Shown piece by piece: positions 26,260-35,103 of a stretch of 64,000 nucleotides of DNA (positions are counted from its first letter, which is position 1; each line of letters opens with the position of its first letter). The stretch lies in the NCBI RefSeq assembly GCF_040372045.1, contig NZ_BAABWH010000002.1; one strand, 5' to 3'. Origin of the DNA: Thalassolituus sp006212115 (GTDB lineage Bacteria; Pseudomonadota; Gammaproteobacteria; Pseudomonadales; Oceanobacteraceae). Position numbers and translations under genes: made by a program. Under the pieces are notes generated by a model. It did not search any database. It was not told the origin of the DNA and worked only from the letters and a program-made list of their open reading frames with translations.

Positions 26260-26423
26260 GCGATAAGATCGGTTTTTCATAGACACATGTCAAGGAACTT
26301 TACCAAGCTCACCCTTCACATCTCTGCGTGTTTTATGCTTGAAATCCTCACCCGCGGCCCAATACTTAATAGATCTAGCAACGATCGTTTTGACGAATTT
26401 CACCGCTCACGGAGCCGCTGTTT

Positions 26424-28484
26424 ATGTCCAACCCGCTTCTGCAGACACACGCCTTACCTCCTTTTTCTGACATCAATGCCGAGCACGTGCTGCCGGCAGT
26501 GGAAGAGCACCTGAACACCAACCGCACCCGCATCAGCGAGCTGCTGGGTAAGTTCGCCAGTGGTGAAGCGACGCCGACCTGGGAATCATTAATCGAGCCC
26601 ATGGACGAATGGCACGACGAGCTGAGTAAAGCCTGGTCGCCGGTCGGCCACCTCAACGGCGTACTCAACAGCGATGAGCTGCGTGAAGCCTACAACGCAT
26701 GCCTGCCGCTGCTGAGCCAGTACTGGACAGAGTTCGGCCAGAACGAAGACCTGTTCAAAGCCTACGACGCCTTGAAGAACAGCCCAGAATTCGACAATCT
26801 GAGCGTGCCCCAGAAGACTGCGATCAATAACGCGCTGCGTGACTTCCGCTTGTCAGGTATTGATCTACCAGCGGATAAGAAAGCGCGTTACGCCGACATC
26901 CAACAGCAGCTATCAAAGCTGACCAGCAAATTCAGCGAGAACGTCCTCGACGCCACCGCCGCGTGGACCAAACACATCACCGATGCATCAGAGCTCGATG
27001 GCGTACCTGAATCAGGTTTAGGCCTGCTCGCTCAGCAAGCTCAACAGCGCGAACTCGACGGCTACGTGATTACCCTCGACTTCCCGTCGTACATGCCGAT
27101 CATGAGCTATTGCACCAACCGCGAATTGCGCGAAGAGCTGTACACCGCGTTTGTCACCCGCGCCTCGGACACTGGCCCGAACGCGGGCGAATTCGATAAC
27201 AGCCAGAACATGAAAGACATCATGGCGCTGCGCTATGAGCTGGCGACACTGCTTGGCTTCGACAACTACGCTGAATATTCCGTCGCGACCAAGATGGCGG
27301 AATCTGGCCAAGAGGTCATCAACTTCCTGAATGATCTGGCGGCCAAAGCCAAGCCACAGGCCGAGCGTGAATTCGGAGAGCTGAAAGCCTACGCCGCCGA
27401 CGAACTGGGCATGACCGACCTGAAACCTTGGGACGTCACCTTCGCCGCCGAAAAACTGCGTCAGGCGCGCTACAGCATCTCGCAGGAAGACATCCGCCCG
27501 TACCTGCCGGTTGATACCGTAATCAAAGGCATGTTCGAAGTGGTCTCTCGCCTGTACGGCGTTGAATTTGAAGAACAGAACGAGTTCGACACTTACCACC
27601 CGGATGCACGCTTCTTCCACGTCACCAAAGACGGTCAGCAGATTGCTGCCTTCTATCTCGATTTATACGCCCGCTCGAAAAAACGTGGCGGCGCCTGGAT
27701 GGACGACTGCCGCGTACGCCGTTCCACCCAAGACGGCGTGCAGCTGCCGGTCGCCTATCTGGTCTGTAACTTCAGCCCGGCGGTAGGTGACACACCTGCA
27801 CTGCTGACCCACGACGAAATGACCACCCTGTTCCACGAGTTTGGTCACGGCCTGCACCACATGATGACCGAGATCGACGTCAGTGCCGTAAGTGGCATCA
27901 ACGGCGTCGCTTGGGATGCGGTCGAGCTGCCAAGTCAGTTTATGGAGAACTGGTGCTACGAGCCGGAAGCGCTGGCTTTCCTGTCGGGTCACTACGAAAC
28001 CGGCGAGCCACTGCCACAGGAGCTGCTGGATAAGCTGCTCGCGGCGAAAAACTTCCAGAGCGCCATGATGACCATGCGTCAGCTCGAATTTGCCCTGTTC
28101 GACTTCCGCCTGCACCGTGAATACAGCGACAGCAACCCAGTCACCGCCGAAGAAATACTGAGCGAAGTGCGCGAAAAAGTGACCGTGGTGCCGACCGTCG
28201 ACTTCAACCGCTTCCAGCACAGCTTCAGCCACATTTTTGCCGGTGGCTACGCAGCCGGTTACTACAGCTACAAATGGGCCGAAGTGCTGAGCGCGGATGC
28301 GTACTCACGTTTTGAGGAAGAAGGCATCTTCAACAAAACCACCGGCGAAAGCTTCCTGAAAGAAATCCTCTCTCAGGGCGGATCACGTGAAGCGGCTGAA
28401 CTGTTTGAAGCCTTCCGTGGCCGTAAGCCATCGGTCGAACCGCTACTGCGTCATTGCGGGATCGAGATTGAGGATGCCGCATGA
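26424..28484 (+). CDS. prlC: Oligopeptidase A (M3 metallopeptidase)
   Basis: The 686-residue cytoplasmic zinc peptidase belongs to the thimet family and degrades short peptides, including cleaved signal peptides. The zinc motif is H471-EFGH-475, with a third Glu ligand expected in the following GVAWDAVELPSQFMENW block. The N-terminal helical lid (NPLLQTHALPPFSDINAEHVLPAVE) and the C-terminal FSHIFAGGYAAGYYSYKWAEVLSADAYSRFEEEG are typical. The length fits full PrlC. The stop codon overlaps the yheV start (ATGA), showing a two-gene operon as in other Gammaproteobacteria. Confidence 0.97.
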   Translation: MSNPLLQTHALPPFSDINAEHVLPAVEEHLNTNRTRISELLGKFASGEATPTWESLIEPMDEWHDELSKAWSPVGHLNGVLNSDELREAYNACLPLLSQYWTEFGQNEDLFKAYDALKNSPEFDNLSVPQKTAINNALRDFRLSGIDLPADKKARYADIQQQLSKLTSKFSENVLDATAAWTKHITDASELDGVPESGLGLLAQQAQQRELDGYVITLDFPSYMPIMSYCTNRELREELYTAFVTRASDTGPNAGEFDNSQNMKDIMALRYELATLLGFDNYAEYSVATKMAESGQEVINFLNDLAAKAKPQAEREFGELKAYAADELGMTDLKPWDVTFAAEKLRQARYSISQEDIRPYLPVDTVIKGMFEVVSRLYGVEFEEQNEFDTYHPDARFFHVTKDGQQIAAFYLDLYARSKKRGGAWMDDCRVRRSTQDGVQLPVAYLVCNFSPAVGDTPALLTHDEMTTLFHEFGHGLHHMMTEIDVSAVSGINGVAWDAVELPSQFMENWCYEPEALAFLSGHYETGEPLPQELLDKLLAAKNFQSAMMTMRQLEFALFDFRLHREYSDSNPVTAEEILSEVREKVTVVPTVDFNRFQHSFSHIFAGGYAAGYYSYKWAEVLSADAYSRFEEEGIFNKTTGESFLKEILSQGGSREAAELFEAFRGRKPSVEPLLRHCGIEIEDAA

Positions 28485-28789
28485 CGGATTCAGATAACGC
28501 GGGATTCAAACCGACCCGTCCGCGCCGCTTTATCGCCGGCGCGGTCTGCCCCAAGTGCTCAGAAATGGACCGCACCGTGATGTACACCAACGACGACGGT
28601 GACGAAGTCCGCGAGTGCATTAGCTGTGGCTACAGCCAAACCAGCAAAGAGCAGGCACAGGAAGATTCGCAGGCAAATAATCTGGCCACCGAACTGACAA
28701 CCCGGGTAACACCGGTGGATGGCAAAGCGTTGTTGGATGAAGATGTAAAACCCCTCAAGATTCTGGGATTGGACGACTCCGATAACTAG
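28481..28789 (+). CDS. yheV: YheV-family putative zinc-ribbon protein
   Basis: This 102-residue protein begins TDSDNAGFKPTRPRRFIAGAVCPKC. It has a four-cysteine ribbon formed by CPKC and CISCGY separated by MDRTVMYTNDDGDEVRE, which fits a small zinc ribbon. The function of YheV is not known; conserved coupling with prlC suggests a link to peptide turnover. It overlaps prlC by 4 bp. A hairpin at 28803-28836 follows the stop. Confidence 0.9.
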   Translation: MTDSDNAGFKPTRPRRFIAGAVCPKCSEMDRTVMYTNDDGDEVRECISCGYSQTSKEQAQEDSQANNLATELTTRVTPVDGKALLDEDVKPLKILGLDDSDN

Positions 28790-28802
28790 GTAGGTCTATG
28801 AT

Positions 28803-28836
28803 GTTACCGGGAGAAATCTGATACTCTCTCGGTAAC
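28803..28836 (+). terminator. Hairpin after prlC-yheV
   Basis: GTTACCGGGAGA pairs with TCTCTCGGTAAC (one G-T pair) around a 10-base loop. Only a weak TTAATT follows, so termination may be partial and the downstream exported-protein genes may receive readthrough. Confidence 0.55.
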
Positions 28837-28852
28837 TTAATTAAAGACATGG

Positions 28853-29737
28853 ATGCCTGTGAAGATGTCTCGCCTCTCTATTCAGCGATTACCCAACCAG
28901 CTACTACCCAACCAGCTATTCTCTGCCCTGACTTGCATAACCTGCCTGTTAAGCGCGCCAGCATATAGTAACCCTATTTACGCAGATGACTTTGATGCGG
29001 ATCTGCCCCCAGTTCCCGATGGCATTGATACCAGCCTTCATACCGGTGTCTGGCTGCTCAGTTTTACCGACGTGGGTATCTACGAGTCTGCTGATTATGA
29101 TGGCAATATCACCCGGACAGAAGTCAGCGCCACCGGTCGAGTGTATTCGGTCATCGCGCCAACTAGCGTCGATGATCCAGAGACGGATACAACCACTTAT
29201 GATCACTCACGGCCAAGGGCTCTCGATCTGAGTTGTTTACCTTTCTACAGCAGTGATGGCGGTAGTAAAAGTCTCGAGGACTGGTCCGGCAGTTATGAGC
29301 AAGTGAATTACTACTACAACCCAATCACTGATTCTGAGACTGAAACCGGAAGCCTCAGTATCGAAATCAATGGCGCAGAGCTTAAGGGTAGAGGCGTATT
29401 TCGACAGCACCCCGCGGGCTTCGGGGGCCGATTCAATACCGACAACCTGATTGCTCACTCGATCGGTATCCGTGGCATCAAGATCAGTGATAACGCATCG
29501 GTGCTGGAAAACGAAGATTTTGAAACAAACATCTCATCAAGCTGCTTCGGCGCGATTCAGAAAACAACGGTAAAAGACGGTGAAAGTGAAGTCGAAACCG
29601 TCATCCTCCCTGCCTATTGGCAAGGCACCAATGAGCAAATTATCAACCCGCCATACTTCGATGGATATGACTTTTATGCAGAGATATTTTCTGCGGAACA
29701 GGGAACCACAGACAGCTACACGCTGATTCTTAAATAA
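28853..29737 (+). CDS. Exported protein of unknown function
   Basis: The 294-residue protein has a probable Sec signal peptide ending near SAPAYSNP. Its N-terminal region contains a direct duplication (PNQLLPNQL) created by a 15-bp tandem repeat at 28889-28918. The mature protein is acidic and beta-rich, with four visible Cys, and I do not recognise a family. The start is uncertain between ATG at 28853 and ATG at 28865. It is followed 10 bp later by a lipoprotein gene, so the two are probably cotranscribed and may work together at the cell envelope. Confidence 0.6.
   Translation: MPVKMSRLSIQRLPNQLLPNQLFSALTCITCLLSAPAYSNPIYADDFDADLPPVPDGIDTSLHTGVWLLSFTDVGIYESADYDGNITRTEVSATGRVYSVIAPTSVDDPETDTTTYDHSRPRALDLSCLPFYSSDGGSKSLEDWSGSYEQVNYYYNPITDSETETGSLSIEINGAELKGRGVFRQHPAGFGGRFNTDNLIAHSIGIRGIKISDNASVLENEDFETNISSSCFGAIQKTTVKDGESEVETVILPAYWQGTNEQIINPPYFDGYDFYAEIFSAEQGTTDSYTLILK
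28889..28918 (+). repeat. 15-bp tandem duplication in signal-peptide region
   Basis: Two adjacent copies of ACCCAACCAGCTACT (last bases vary) duplicate the residues PNQLL in the exported protein. It is likely a recent slippage event without a frame change. Confidence 0.7.
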
Positions 29738-29747
29738 GGGCGGATCA

Positions 29748-30530
29748 ATGAATTTTGTTACTCAACTTCTGACAGTTACATTTGTTGCGTCCAGCGTCAT
29801 TATTTCGGGCTGCAAACACTCTGATTCCTCGGCTGAAACCAACCCTGATTTCAATCGAGACATCGTATTCAAAGACTACGGCACCTATGGCCGTACCGTT
29901 TATTTTGAGGACACCGACGGCGAAACCTGGTGCTACTACGACCTGCTGACTATCGATGATCCAGAGCAGCTTAAACTGACTGTATCTGCGCCTATGGAAG
30001 AACAGTGCAGTACCGACACTGATCTTATTCTTATAACCTACAACAGCTTGATCACATCAGAGGTGGCCGGTGATGGGATCACGTCGATCCAAACAATGAC
30101 AAGAGACTTTGACCGCGAGGCGATGATCTATCCATCGAACGGGGTTGCACGGGAGCCTGCACCATCTTTACCTGATGACGGTATATTCCAGATTATGACC
30201 ATTCTGAATGCAGCATTATTTGGTGGAAATCCGGCGATGGTTGCGCTAAAGCTGAAGTCCGAAAATGACGAGCTATACGGAAATATCCCTTACATTCTCG
30301 ACTATTTAACATCCGACAAAGAACTTCAGTATGGGGATTTTATGAGCGAGGTAGGCATTCTGTACTATGCCCTGTTCTCTCTGGACGACCAGCCTGACCC
30401 AAGCGTAGACGTCCCATTTCCGGTCGCTGCCCAAGCCGTCAGAAGCGAGATATACACAGACCATCCCTATCAGAAACTATCAACAACCGAAGCTGATCCT
30501 TATCCTCTGAATCAGATCAGAGTGGAATAG
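29748..30530 (+). CDS. Lipoprotein of unknown function
   Basis: The 260-residue lipoprotein has lipobox ISGC (Cys22). The mature part begins with a short Ser/Asp linker, then GTYGRTVYFEDTDGETWCYYDLLTIDDPEQ, and contains a second Cys pair that may form a disulphide. No family is recognised. It is separated by 10 bp from the upstream exported-protein gene, with AAGGG as ribosome binding site, and is followed after about 130 bp by a strong terminator. Base composition resembles the neighbours. Confidence 0.65.
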   Translation: MNFVTQLLTVTFVASSVIISGCKHSDSSAETNPDFNRDIVFKDYGTYGRTVYFEDTDGETWCYYDLLTIDDPEQLKLTVSAPMEEQCSTDTDLILITYNSLITSEVAGDGITSIQTMTRDFDREAMIYPSNGVAREPAPSLPDDGIFQIMTILNAALFGGNPAMVALKLKSENDELYGNIPYILDYLTSDKELQYGDFMSEVGILYYALFSLDDQPDPSVDVPFPVAAQAVRSEIYTDHPYQKLSTTEADPYPLNQIRVE

Positions 30531-30663
30531 ACGTAAAGTCAGGCCAGGGCACAGATCACTGACGACCGCATCACGTTTTACTAAAGTCGGAATGCGACTT
30601 GAGGATCTTTCCCGATAGACTATGGTCAAAGCATAACCAACGATCAGCAGCACCCAGATGTAG

Positions 30664-30704
30664 AACGGGCAATGTAGCAGGAAGCCGCATTGCCCGTTTT
30701 TTTG
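30664..30704 (+). terminator. Rho-independent terminator
   Basis: AACGGGCAATG pairs with CATTGCCCGTT around a 13-base loop and is followed by seven T residues on the plus strand. It ends the transcript of the two exported-protein genes. The minus strand lacks a T-run, so it does not obviously serve the convergent porin gene. Confidence 0.85.
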
Positions 30705-30725
30705 TGTCTGAAGAAATCTGCCCCG

Positions 30726-31718
30726 TCAGAACACGTAGCTGATGCCGAGGCCGTATTCAGACTCGTCGCCAAGCTCTCCGGAGGTATCGTCAGACGTGTT
30801 ATCGGTAGCAAACACGTAAAGGCTGACGTCATTCCCCAAGTCATAGGCTGCGCCCAGACTGGTTGTTCTTCCGCCTTCAGCAACATTGTCTGAACGACCA
30901 TGCTGAAACTGCAACGACACGTTTTCAGTTACTGGCGCTGTGGCCGATGCCAACCAGCCGCTGGTCGTGTTGTCCGCGTTGTTGTCCTTGCGACGTTCCC
31001 ATAACACGCCGATATTCACCGGGCCGAGAGGATATCGGGCAACCGCACGGAAGTGATCTATCTCTTCGCCTTCAACTTCAGAGTCATAGGCGATACCGGT
31101 GAACATGTCGCCATATTCATAGGATACGGACACTGAGACGCCATTACTGCGTTCATCTTCCATGCTCTCTTCATCTGGGCTGCTTTCATAGCTGACATGG
31201 CTGATTCGGGCCGTCAGTCCCCGCCATTCTGGGGAGGTGTACATAAATGCATTACTGATATCGACGTCACCCGTTGTAATGTAGCGAGCCTTGTCACCAC
31301 GCAGATCTGTAAAGTGGTCGATATCCTCACCCAATATATTGAGTGGTGTCGCGAAGTACCCGATTTTCAGTTTCCCTGCAGAGCCGATCAAACCGACGTA
31401 TCCCGCACTCAGTGTGAGTGGGTCCTGCTCGTAAGAGCCACCCGATGACGCGACGGGCTGATTTGGCATGATTTCATACTCAAGCAGAAATTCAGCCGAC
31501 ACGCCCCGGTTTAGGGCTCGCTCTTCCATCACGCCGATGGCGGAACCGTTAGAGCGGATATCGGAATAGGTCTCTCCATCCTCGGTTATTTCCTGCCGCG
31601 ACATATTAATCTCGCCATAGAACTCCAGCGCACTGGCAGCAGGGGAGCCTGCAAGTACACCGATGGCCAACAGGTACGAACGTTTGGTTGCTAACATAGT
31701 TATTGTCGTTTTCATCAT
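30726..31718 (-). CDS. Gram-negative porin
   Basis: This 330-residue outer-membrane barrel protein has a signal peptide to about residue 30 (ending SALEFYG). The mature protein starts EFYGEINMSRQ, typical of general porins. It has the conserved LSAGYVGLIGSAGKLKIGYFATPLN strand region and ends with YGLGISYVF, with the terminal Phe needed for barrel assembly. The ATG at 31718/31715 has no clear Shine-Dalgarno sequence. It starts 15 bp after the alpha/beta hydrolase stop on the same strand, so it is probably translated from that operon. Specificity is unknown. Confidence 0.85.
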   Translation of the reverse strand: MMKTTITMLATKRSYLLAIGVLAGSPAASALEFYGEINMSRQEITEDGETYSDIRSNGSAIGVMEERALNRGVSAEFLLEYEIMPNQPVASSGGSYEQDPLTLSAGYVGLIGSAGKLKIGYFATPLNILGEDIDHFTDLRGDKARYITTGDVDISNAFMYTSPEWRGLTARISHVSYESSPDEESMEDERSNGVSVSVSYEYGDMFTGIAYDSEVEGEEIDHFRAVARYPLGPVNIGVLWERRKDNNADNTTSGWLASATAPVTENVSLQFQHGRSDNVAEGGRTTSLGAAYDLGNDVSLYVFATDNTSDDTSGELGDESEYGLGISYVF

Positions 31719-31733
31719 CTGTGAAAAGGTAGT

Positions 31734-32555
31734 TTAAAGGTTGTTATCATCGGCCCAACGGTCAAACTCAGGCATCACTCTGGGCAGACCGGTGCCCGTA
31801 ACCAGCATGTGATCTTGCCGGTACAGCTCGACAAACTTGCCCTGCTGAAAACGCATTGCGGTTGTCTTGCTGATAGGGGTTCTGACGATTCTGTCATCTG
31901 TGCCAGCAATCACAAGAACCGGTGTCTGAATGCGCTCTGGGTATACTTTACTGGCGCGCTTTTTATCGAAGAACCACATCGACATCTCAAAATACGCCTT
32001 GCCGGACTCGGCTTTTAACTGCACAAACGCATCACGCATCAACTGCTCATCCTGCAGGTGACCGGTACTCCAGACAAAGCTTTCCCATTCGGGCATAAGT
32101 GGTTTCCGCCAGAAACCCCAGCGCGAGAAGTGATGCTGGAAAGTACGGACCATAGACGGATACGCGGCAAAAATCCCTGCCGCCGGAGCCGGAGAGAGTA
32201 ACATCAGCGCCTTATGCTCAACGTCCTGAGCAATAAGCTGCGCGATCAAGCCGCCCATGGACCAGCCGACAATAATTGGCGGTGCATCAAGTCCTTTGAT
32301 CAGCTCAATAAAATCATCGCGGTAGTCGAGCAGACTGGTCTCTTTCATCGCCAGTGCCCCTTCCAATAACGGCAGGTCGTGATGGCGAAGCGGCGGTGCA
32401 TAAACCTGGTGGCCGCGCGCTTCGAACTCTTGTTTCATGTCGTCAAACACTTCCGGATAACAGAAGGTACCAGCCACCAGTACAACGGGTGCCTTGAAAC
32501 TGGGTGAAGAGCTAGGTGAAGAGTTGGGTGAAGCGGGTGTCTCAGCTGTCGCCAT
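31734..32555 (-). CDS. Alpha/beta hydrolase
   Basis: This 273-residue cytoplasmic hydrolase has a Ser/Pro-rich N-terminus (PNSSPSSSPS). The catalytic triad is visible: nucleophile Ser in GWSMGG, Asp in AGTDDRIV and His in RQDHMLVTG. The oxyanion-hole segment is VLVAGTFCYPEVFDDM. It resembles lysophospholipase or esterase-type hydrolases; the substrate is unknown. The ATG at 32555 is preferred because AGGAGA is spaced 7 bp upstream. The upstream in-frame ATG at 32615 has no such site. It is the first gene of a likely operon with the porin. Confidence 0.82.
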   Translation of the reverse strand: MATAETPASPNSSPSSSPSFKAPVVLVAGTFCYPEVFDDMKQEFEARGHQVYAPPLRHHDLPLLEGALAMKETSLLDYRDDFIELIKGLDAPPIIVGWSMGGLIAQLIAQDVEHKALMLLSPAPAAGIFAAYPSMVRTFQHHFSRWGFWRKPLMPEWESFVWSTGHLQDEQLMRDAFVQLKAESGKAYFEMSMWFFDKKRASKVYPERIQTPVLVIAGTDDRIVRTPISKTTAMRFQQGKFVELYRQDHMLVTGTGLPRVMPEFDRWADDNNL

Positions 32556-32737
32556 CGCGTTTCTCCTGATCAAGTGAAAGAGTAAATGATTCGTCATGAA
32601 CTGAGGAATCATCATGAATTATGGCCTGATGACATTAACAGAGCAGCCGTAGGCTGTCCCGGACAAATCAGCACAATACGAGTGGCACCTGACGTCGGGT
32701 GCGTTACACTCCTAGAGCCATCAAAGGAGAAACACCA

Positions 32738-34504
32738 TTGTCAGCCCGTCGACTGTTATATGTCCTTTCAGCCATCGCCATTTTTCACCTCACGGGCTGT
32801 GCGACCTATGGCAATGGTGTGCAGCAGGCCCTGACGGCAGTGGATCAGGGTGATTACACCGCCGCTGCGACCCAGATTGAATCAACCTTATCCGCTGATG
32901 GCAAAGATCGCCTGCTCTACAATCTTGAGCTCGGTGTCATCCGGCACCTCGAGGGCAACTACGCTGAAAGTAACCGCCTTCTCGAAGATGCTGCCCGCAT
33001 TACAGAGGCGCTTAAAAAGCGTCAGCTTCGCGATACCCTGATGGTCATGATGAGTAACCCACGTAACGCAGACTATGCGGGGAATACTCATGAAGAGATG
33101 ATGATCTACTACTACAAAGCCCTGAATTACCTCGCCATCGCCGGAACGCTACCCTACGGCAATGCCCGGCAGGATGCCGTCGAGGGAGCACGTATCGAAT
33201 CAAGGCGTCTGCTGTTGCGCCTACAAGCACTGCGTAATAACGAAGGATCGTACAACCAGTACAAAGACAAAGAAGAGCGCACTTTCAGCAAGGTGATGGA
33301 CGTATTCTCCGTACTGGTTGGAAATCTGGTCGACACTGAAGACCTGACCTACCGGGACGATGCGTTAGCCCACTACCTTACGGGCGTCAGCTTTGAGATG
33401 AACCGCGAGTTTGATAACGCACGAATCAGCTACCTGAAAGCCGCTGAAAGCTACGAGTCAGGCTATGCCGAACAGTTTCAACTGGGGAGCGGGATGGCTG
33501 CCCAGGCCTGGATGGACGCAGCCCGAATGATGCAGCGCGCAGGGTTCACTGATGCCGAGATTCAAACGGCAACAGCCGGCAAGTTATCAGCAGCGCAACA
33601 ATCTGAGCTTAACGATCTGGAAGGCAAAGGTCAGGTTCTGGTGATTGAGCACAAAGGACGTGTACCCGAGAAGAAAGAGCTGAACCTGCAACTCTCGATC
33701 AATCCCAACCTGCGTGCTCTGGAACTACAGCCTTACTTCTTTGAATACTCGCAAGAAGAGATAAATTGGTTCTACCTGCTCTACGCAGACAAAATGTTTT
33801 ACGGCCTGGTAGCGGACTATCTGAATGCCACGCGAAACTTCCGGGTCGACTTTTTCACGAAAACGATTTTCCTCGGGCCGCTTTACGATACGGCAGAGAG
33901 CATGGGGCTGACGAACGCGGTCGGGAATTCGTTGCGTGTTGCGGTGCCTTACTACGCAAGGCCCGTCGAGTATGGCCAAAGTCAGCTGTCTGTCGGCCAG
34001 CAGAGCTGGTCGCTGGACCCCGCCGCAAGTCCGCAATTGATGGCCATTCAGGAGCAGATGAAGAATGCTGGACCGGAAATCCGGGCCGCACTATCACGCG
34101 CAGCCGTCAAAGCCCTGACCGCCGCTGCGATTGGATCGCAGGACTCGAGTGGCTTACTCGCCTTTGCGGGTAAGTTGGCTGCTCAGCTTACCGATGCTGC
34201 TGAAACCCGTAGCTGGCTGCTACTGCCCGGAGAAATACAGATACGTCGCTTGTTTCTTGAGCCCGGTGACCACACACTGACACTGGACTCGCGCCTGACG
34301 GGCCAGCAACGTACGCAGCGACAGAAACAGCTGACCCTGCAGGAAGACGATATTCAGCTCTGGACGGTCCGGACGAACGGTTCGACGACACACGTCGACG
34401 CACCCGTATCTGAACCAAAACAGAACAACCCGACTCCAATCGAGTCGTCACCACCACACGACCCGACATCCAAACCGACCCGAAGATTGCCAACGAAGGA
34501 ATGA
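32738..34504 (+). CDS. COG3014-type lipoprotein with TPR-like helices (operon gene 1)
   Basis: The 588-residue lipoprotein has lipobox LTGC (Cys21). The N-terminal half is helical, with repeat-like helices (residues ~30-270, such as ESTLSADGKDRLLYNLELGVIRHLEGNY). A region conserved in COG3014 proteins follows (KGQVLVIEHKGRVPEKKE, VRVAVPYYARPV). The C-terminus is a Pro/Thr-rich tail. I chose the TTG at 32738 because AAGGAG lies 7 bp upstream and it gives a signal peptide at the start; the ATG at 32699 lies 13 codons upstream without such a site. It is the first of three lipoprotein genes with 4- and 7-bp gaps. The function is not known. Confidence 0.8.
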   Translation: MSARRLLYVLSAIAIFHLTGCATYGNGVQQALTAVDQGDYTAAATQIESTLSADGKDRLLYNLELGVIRHLEGNYAESNRLLEDAARITEALKKRQLRDTLMVMMSNPRNADYAGNTHEEMMIYYYKALNYLAIAGTLPYGNARQDAVEGARIESRRLLLRLQALRNNEGSYNQYKDKEERTFSKVMDVFSVLVGNLVDTEDLTYRDDALAHYLTGVSFEMNREFDNARISYLKAAESYESGYAEQFQLGSGMAAQAWMDAARMMQRAGFTDAEIQTATAGKLSAAQQSELNDLEGKGQVLVIEHKGRVPEKKELNLQLSINPNLRALELQPYFFEYSQEEINWFYLLYADKMFYGLVADYLNATRNFRVDFFTKTIFLGPLYDTAESMGLTNAVGNSLRVAVPYYARPVEYGQSQLSVGQQSWSLDPAASPQLMAIQEQMKNAGPEIRAALSRAAVKALTAAAIGSQDSSGLLAFAGKLAAQLTDAAETRSWLLLPGEIQIRRLFLEPGDHTLTLDSRLTGQQRTQRQKQLTLQEDDIQLWTVRTNGSTTHVDAPVSEPKQNNPTPIESSPPHDPTSKPTRRLPTKE

Positions 34505-34508
34505 AGTT

Positions 34509-35096
34509 ATGCTAAACCCGATTACCCGTATCGCGGCCCTGACCATGCTGGGTGCTGCTGTTTTCACCGCCGGTTGCGCGACCAAAGTCACTCGTGTTGA
34601 TCCCGCAGAGGAAATCGCACTATCCGATCAGTGGAACAACAAAGACTCTGAGCTGGTTGCCACTGAGATGATCAACGACATGCTGTCGTTCCCATGGGTC
34701 AGTGATTTTGAACTAGAAAACAATGCACGTCCGACCATCATCATCCAGCGCATTGCAAACAAATCCCACGAGCACATTGCCGTCGATACTTTCGTAAACG
34801 ACATCAAACGTGCCTTGCTGCGCTCAGGTAAAGCGGATTTCGTAGTTGCAGGCGAAGAACGTGATGCCGTACGGGAAGAGCGTCGTGATCAGGAGCTGAA
34901 TTCACGCAATGCCAAAGAAATGGGCCAGGAAGACGCGGCTGACTTTGCACTGTCAGGCTCCATCAACAGCATCGTTGACGAAGCAGGCAAGAAGCGCGTG
35001 ACCTTCTATCAGGTTGATATGAAACTGATCGACATGACCAGCAACCGCGAAGTCTGGAACGGCCAGAAGAAAATTCAGAAGCTGCAGGAGCGATGA
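34509..35096 (+). CDS. LpoB-like penicillin-binding protein activator (operon gene 2)
   Basis: The 195-residue lipoprotein has lipobox TAGC (Cys23). It matches the LpoB/COG3417 family: WNNKDSELVATEMINDMLSFPWVSDF, RPTIIIQRIANKSHEHIAVDTFVNDIKRALL, and the C-terminal YQVDMKLIDMTSNREVWNGQKKIQK. LpoB in E. coli activates the PBP1b glycosyltransferase from the outer membrane. In other species the linked set of COG3014, LpoB-like and LPP20 proteins occurs without a proven PBP partner. It sits 4 bp after operon gene 1. I leave the symbol blank because orthology to E. coli lpoB is not certain. Confidence 0.85.
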   Translation: MLNPITRIAALTMLGAAVFTAGCATKVTRVDPAEEIALSDQWNNKDSELVATEMINDMLSFPWVSDFELENNARPTIIIQRIANKSHEHIAVDTFVNDIKRALLRSGKADFVVAGEERDAVREERRDQELNSRNAKEMGQEDAADFALSGSINSIVDEAGKKRVTFYQVDMKLIDMTSNREVWNGQKKIQKLQER

Positions 35097-35103
35097 GAAA
35101 TAC

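Noticed and set aside
27018..27620. 200-codon minus-strand frame inside prlC
   Set aside because: Antisense shadow of a strongly conserved peptidase gene without a ribosome site; a similar frame at 27663-28232 was rejected for the same reason.
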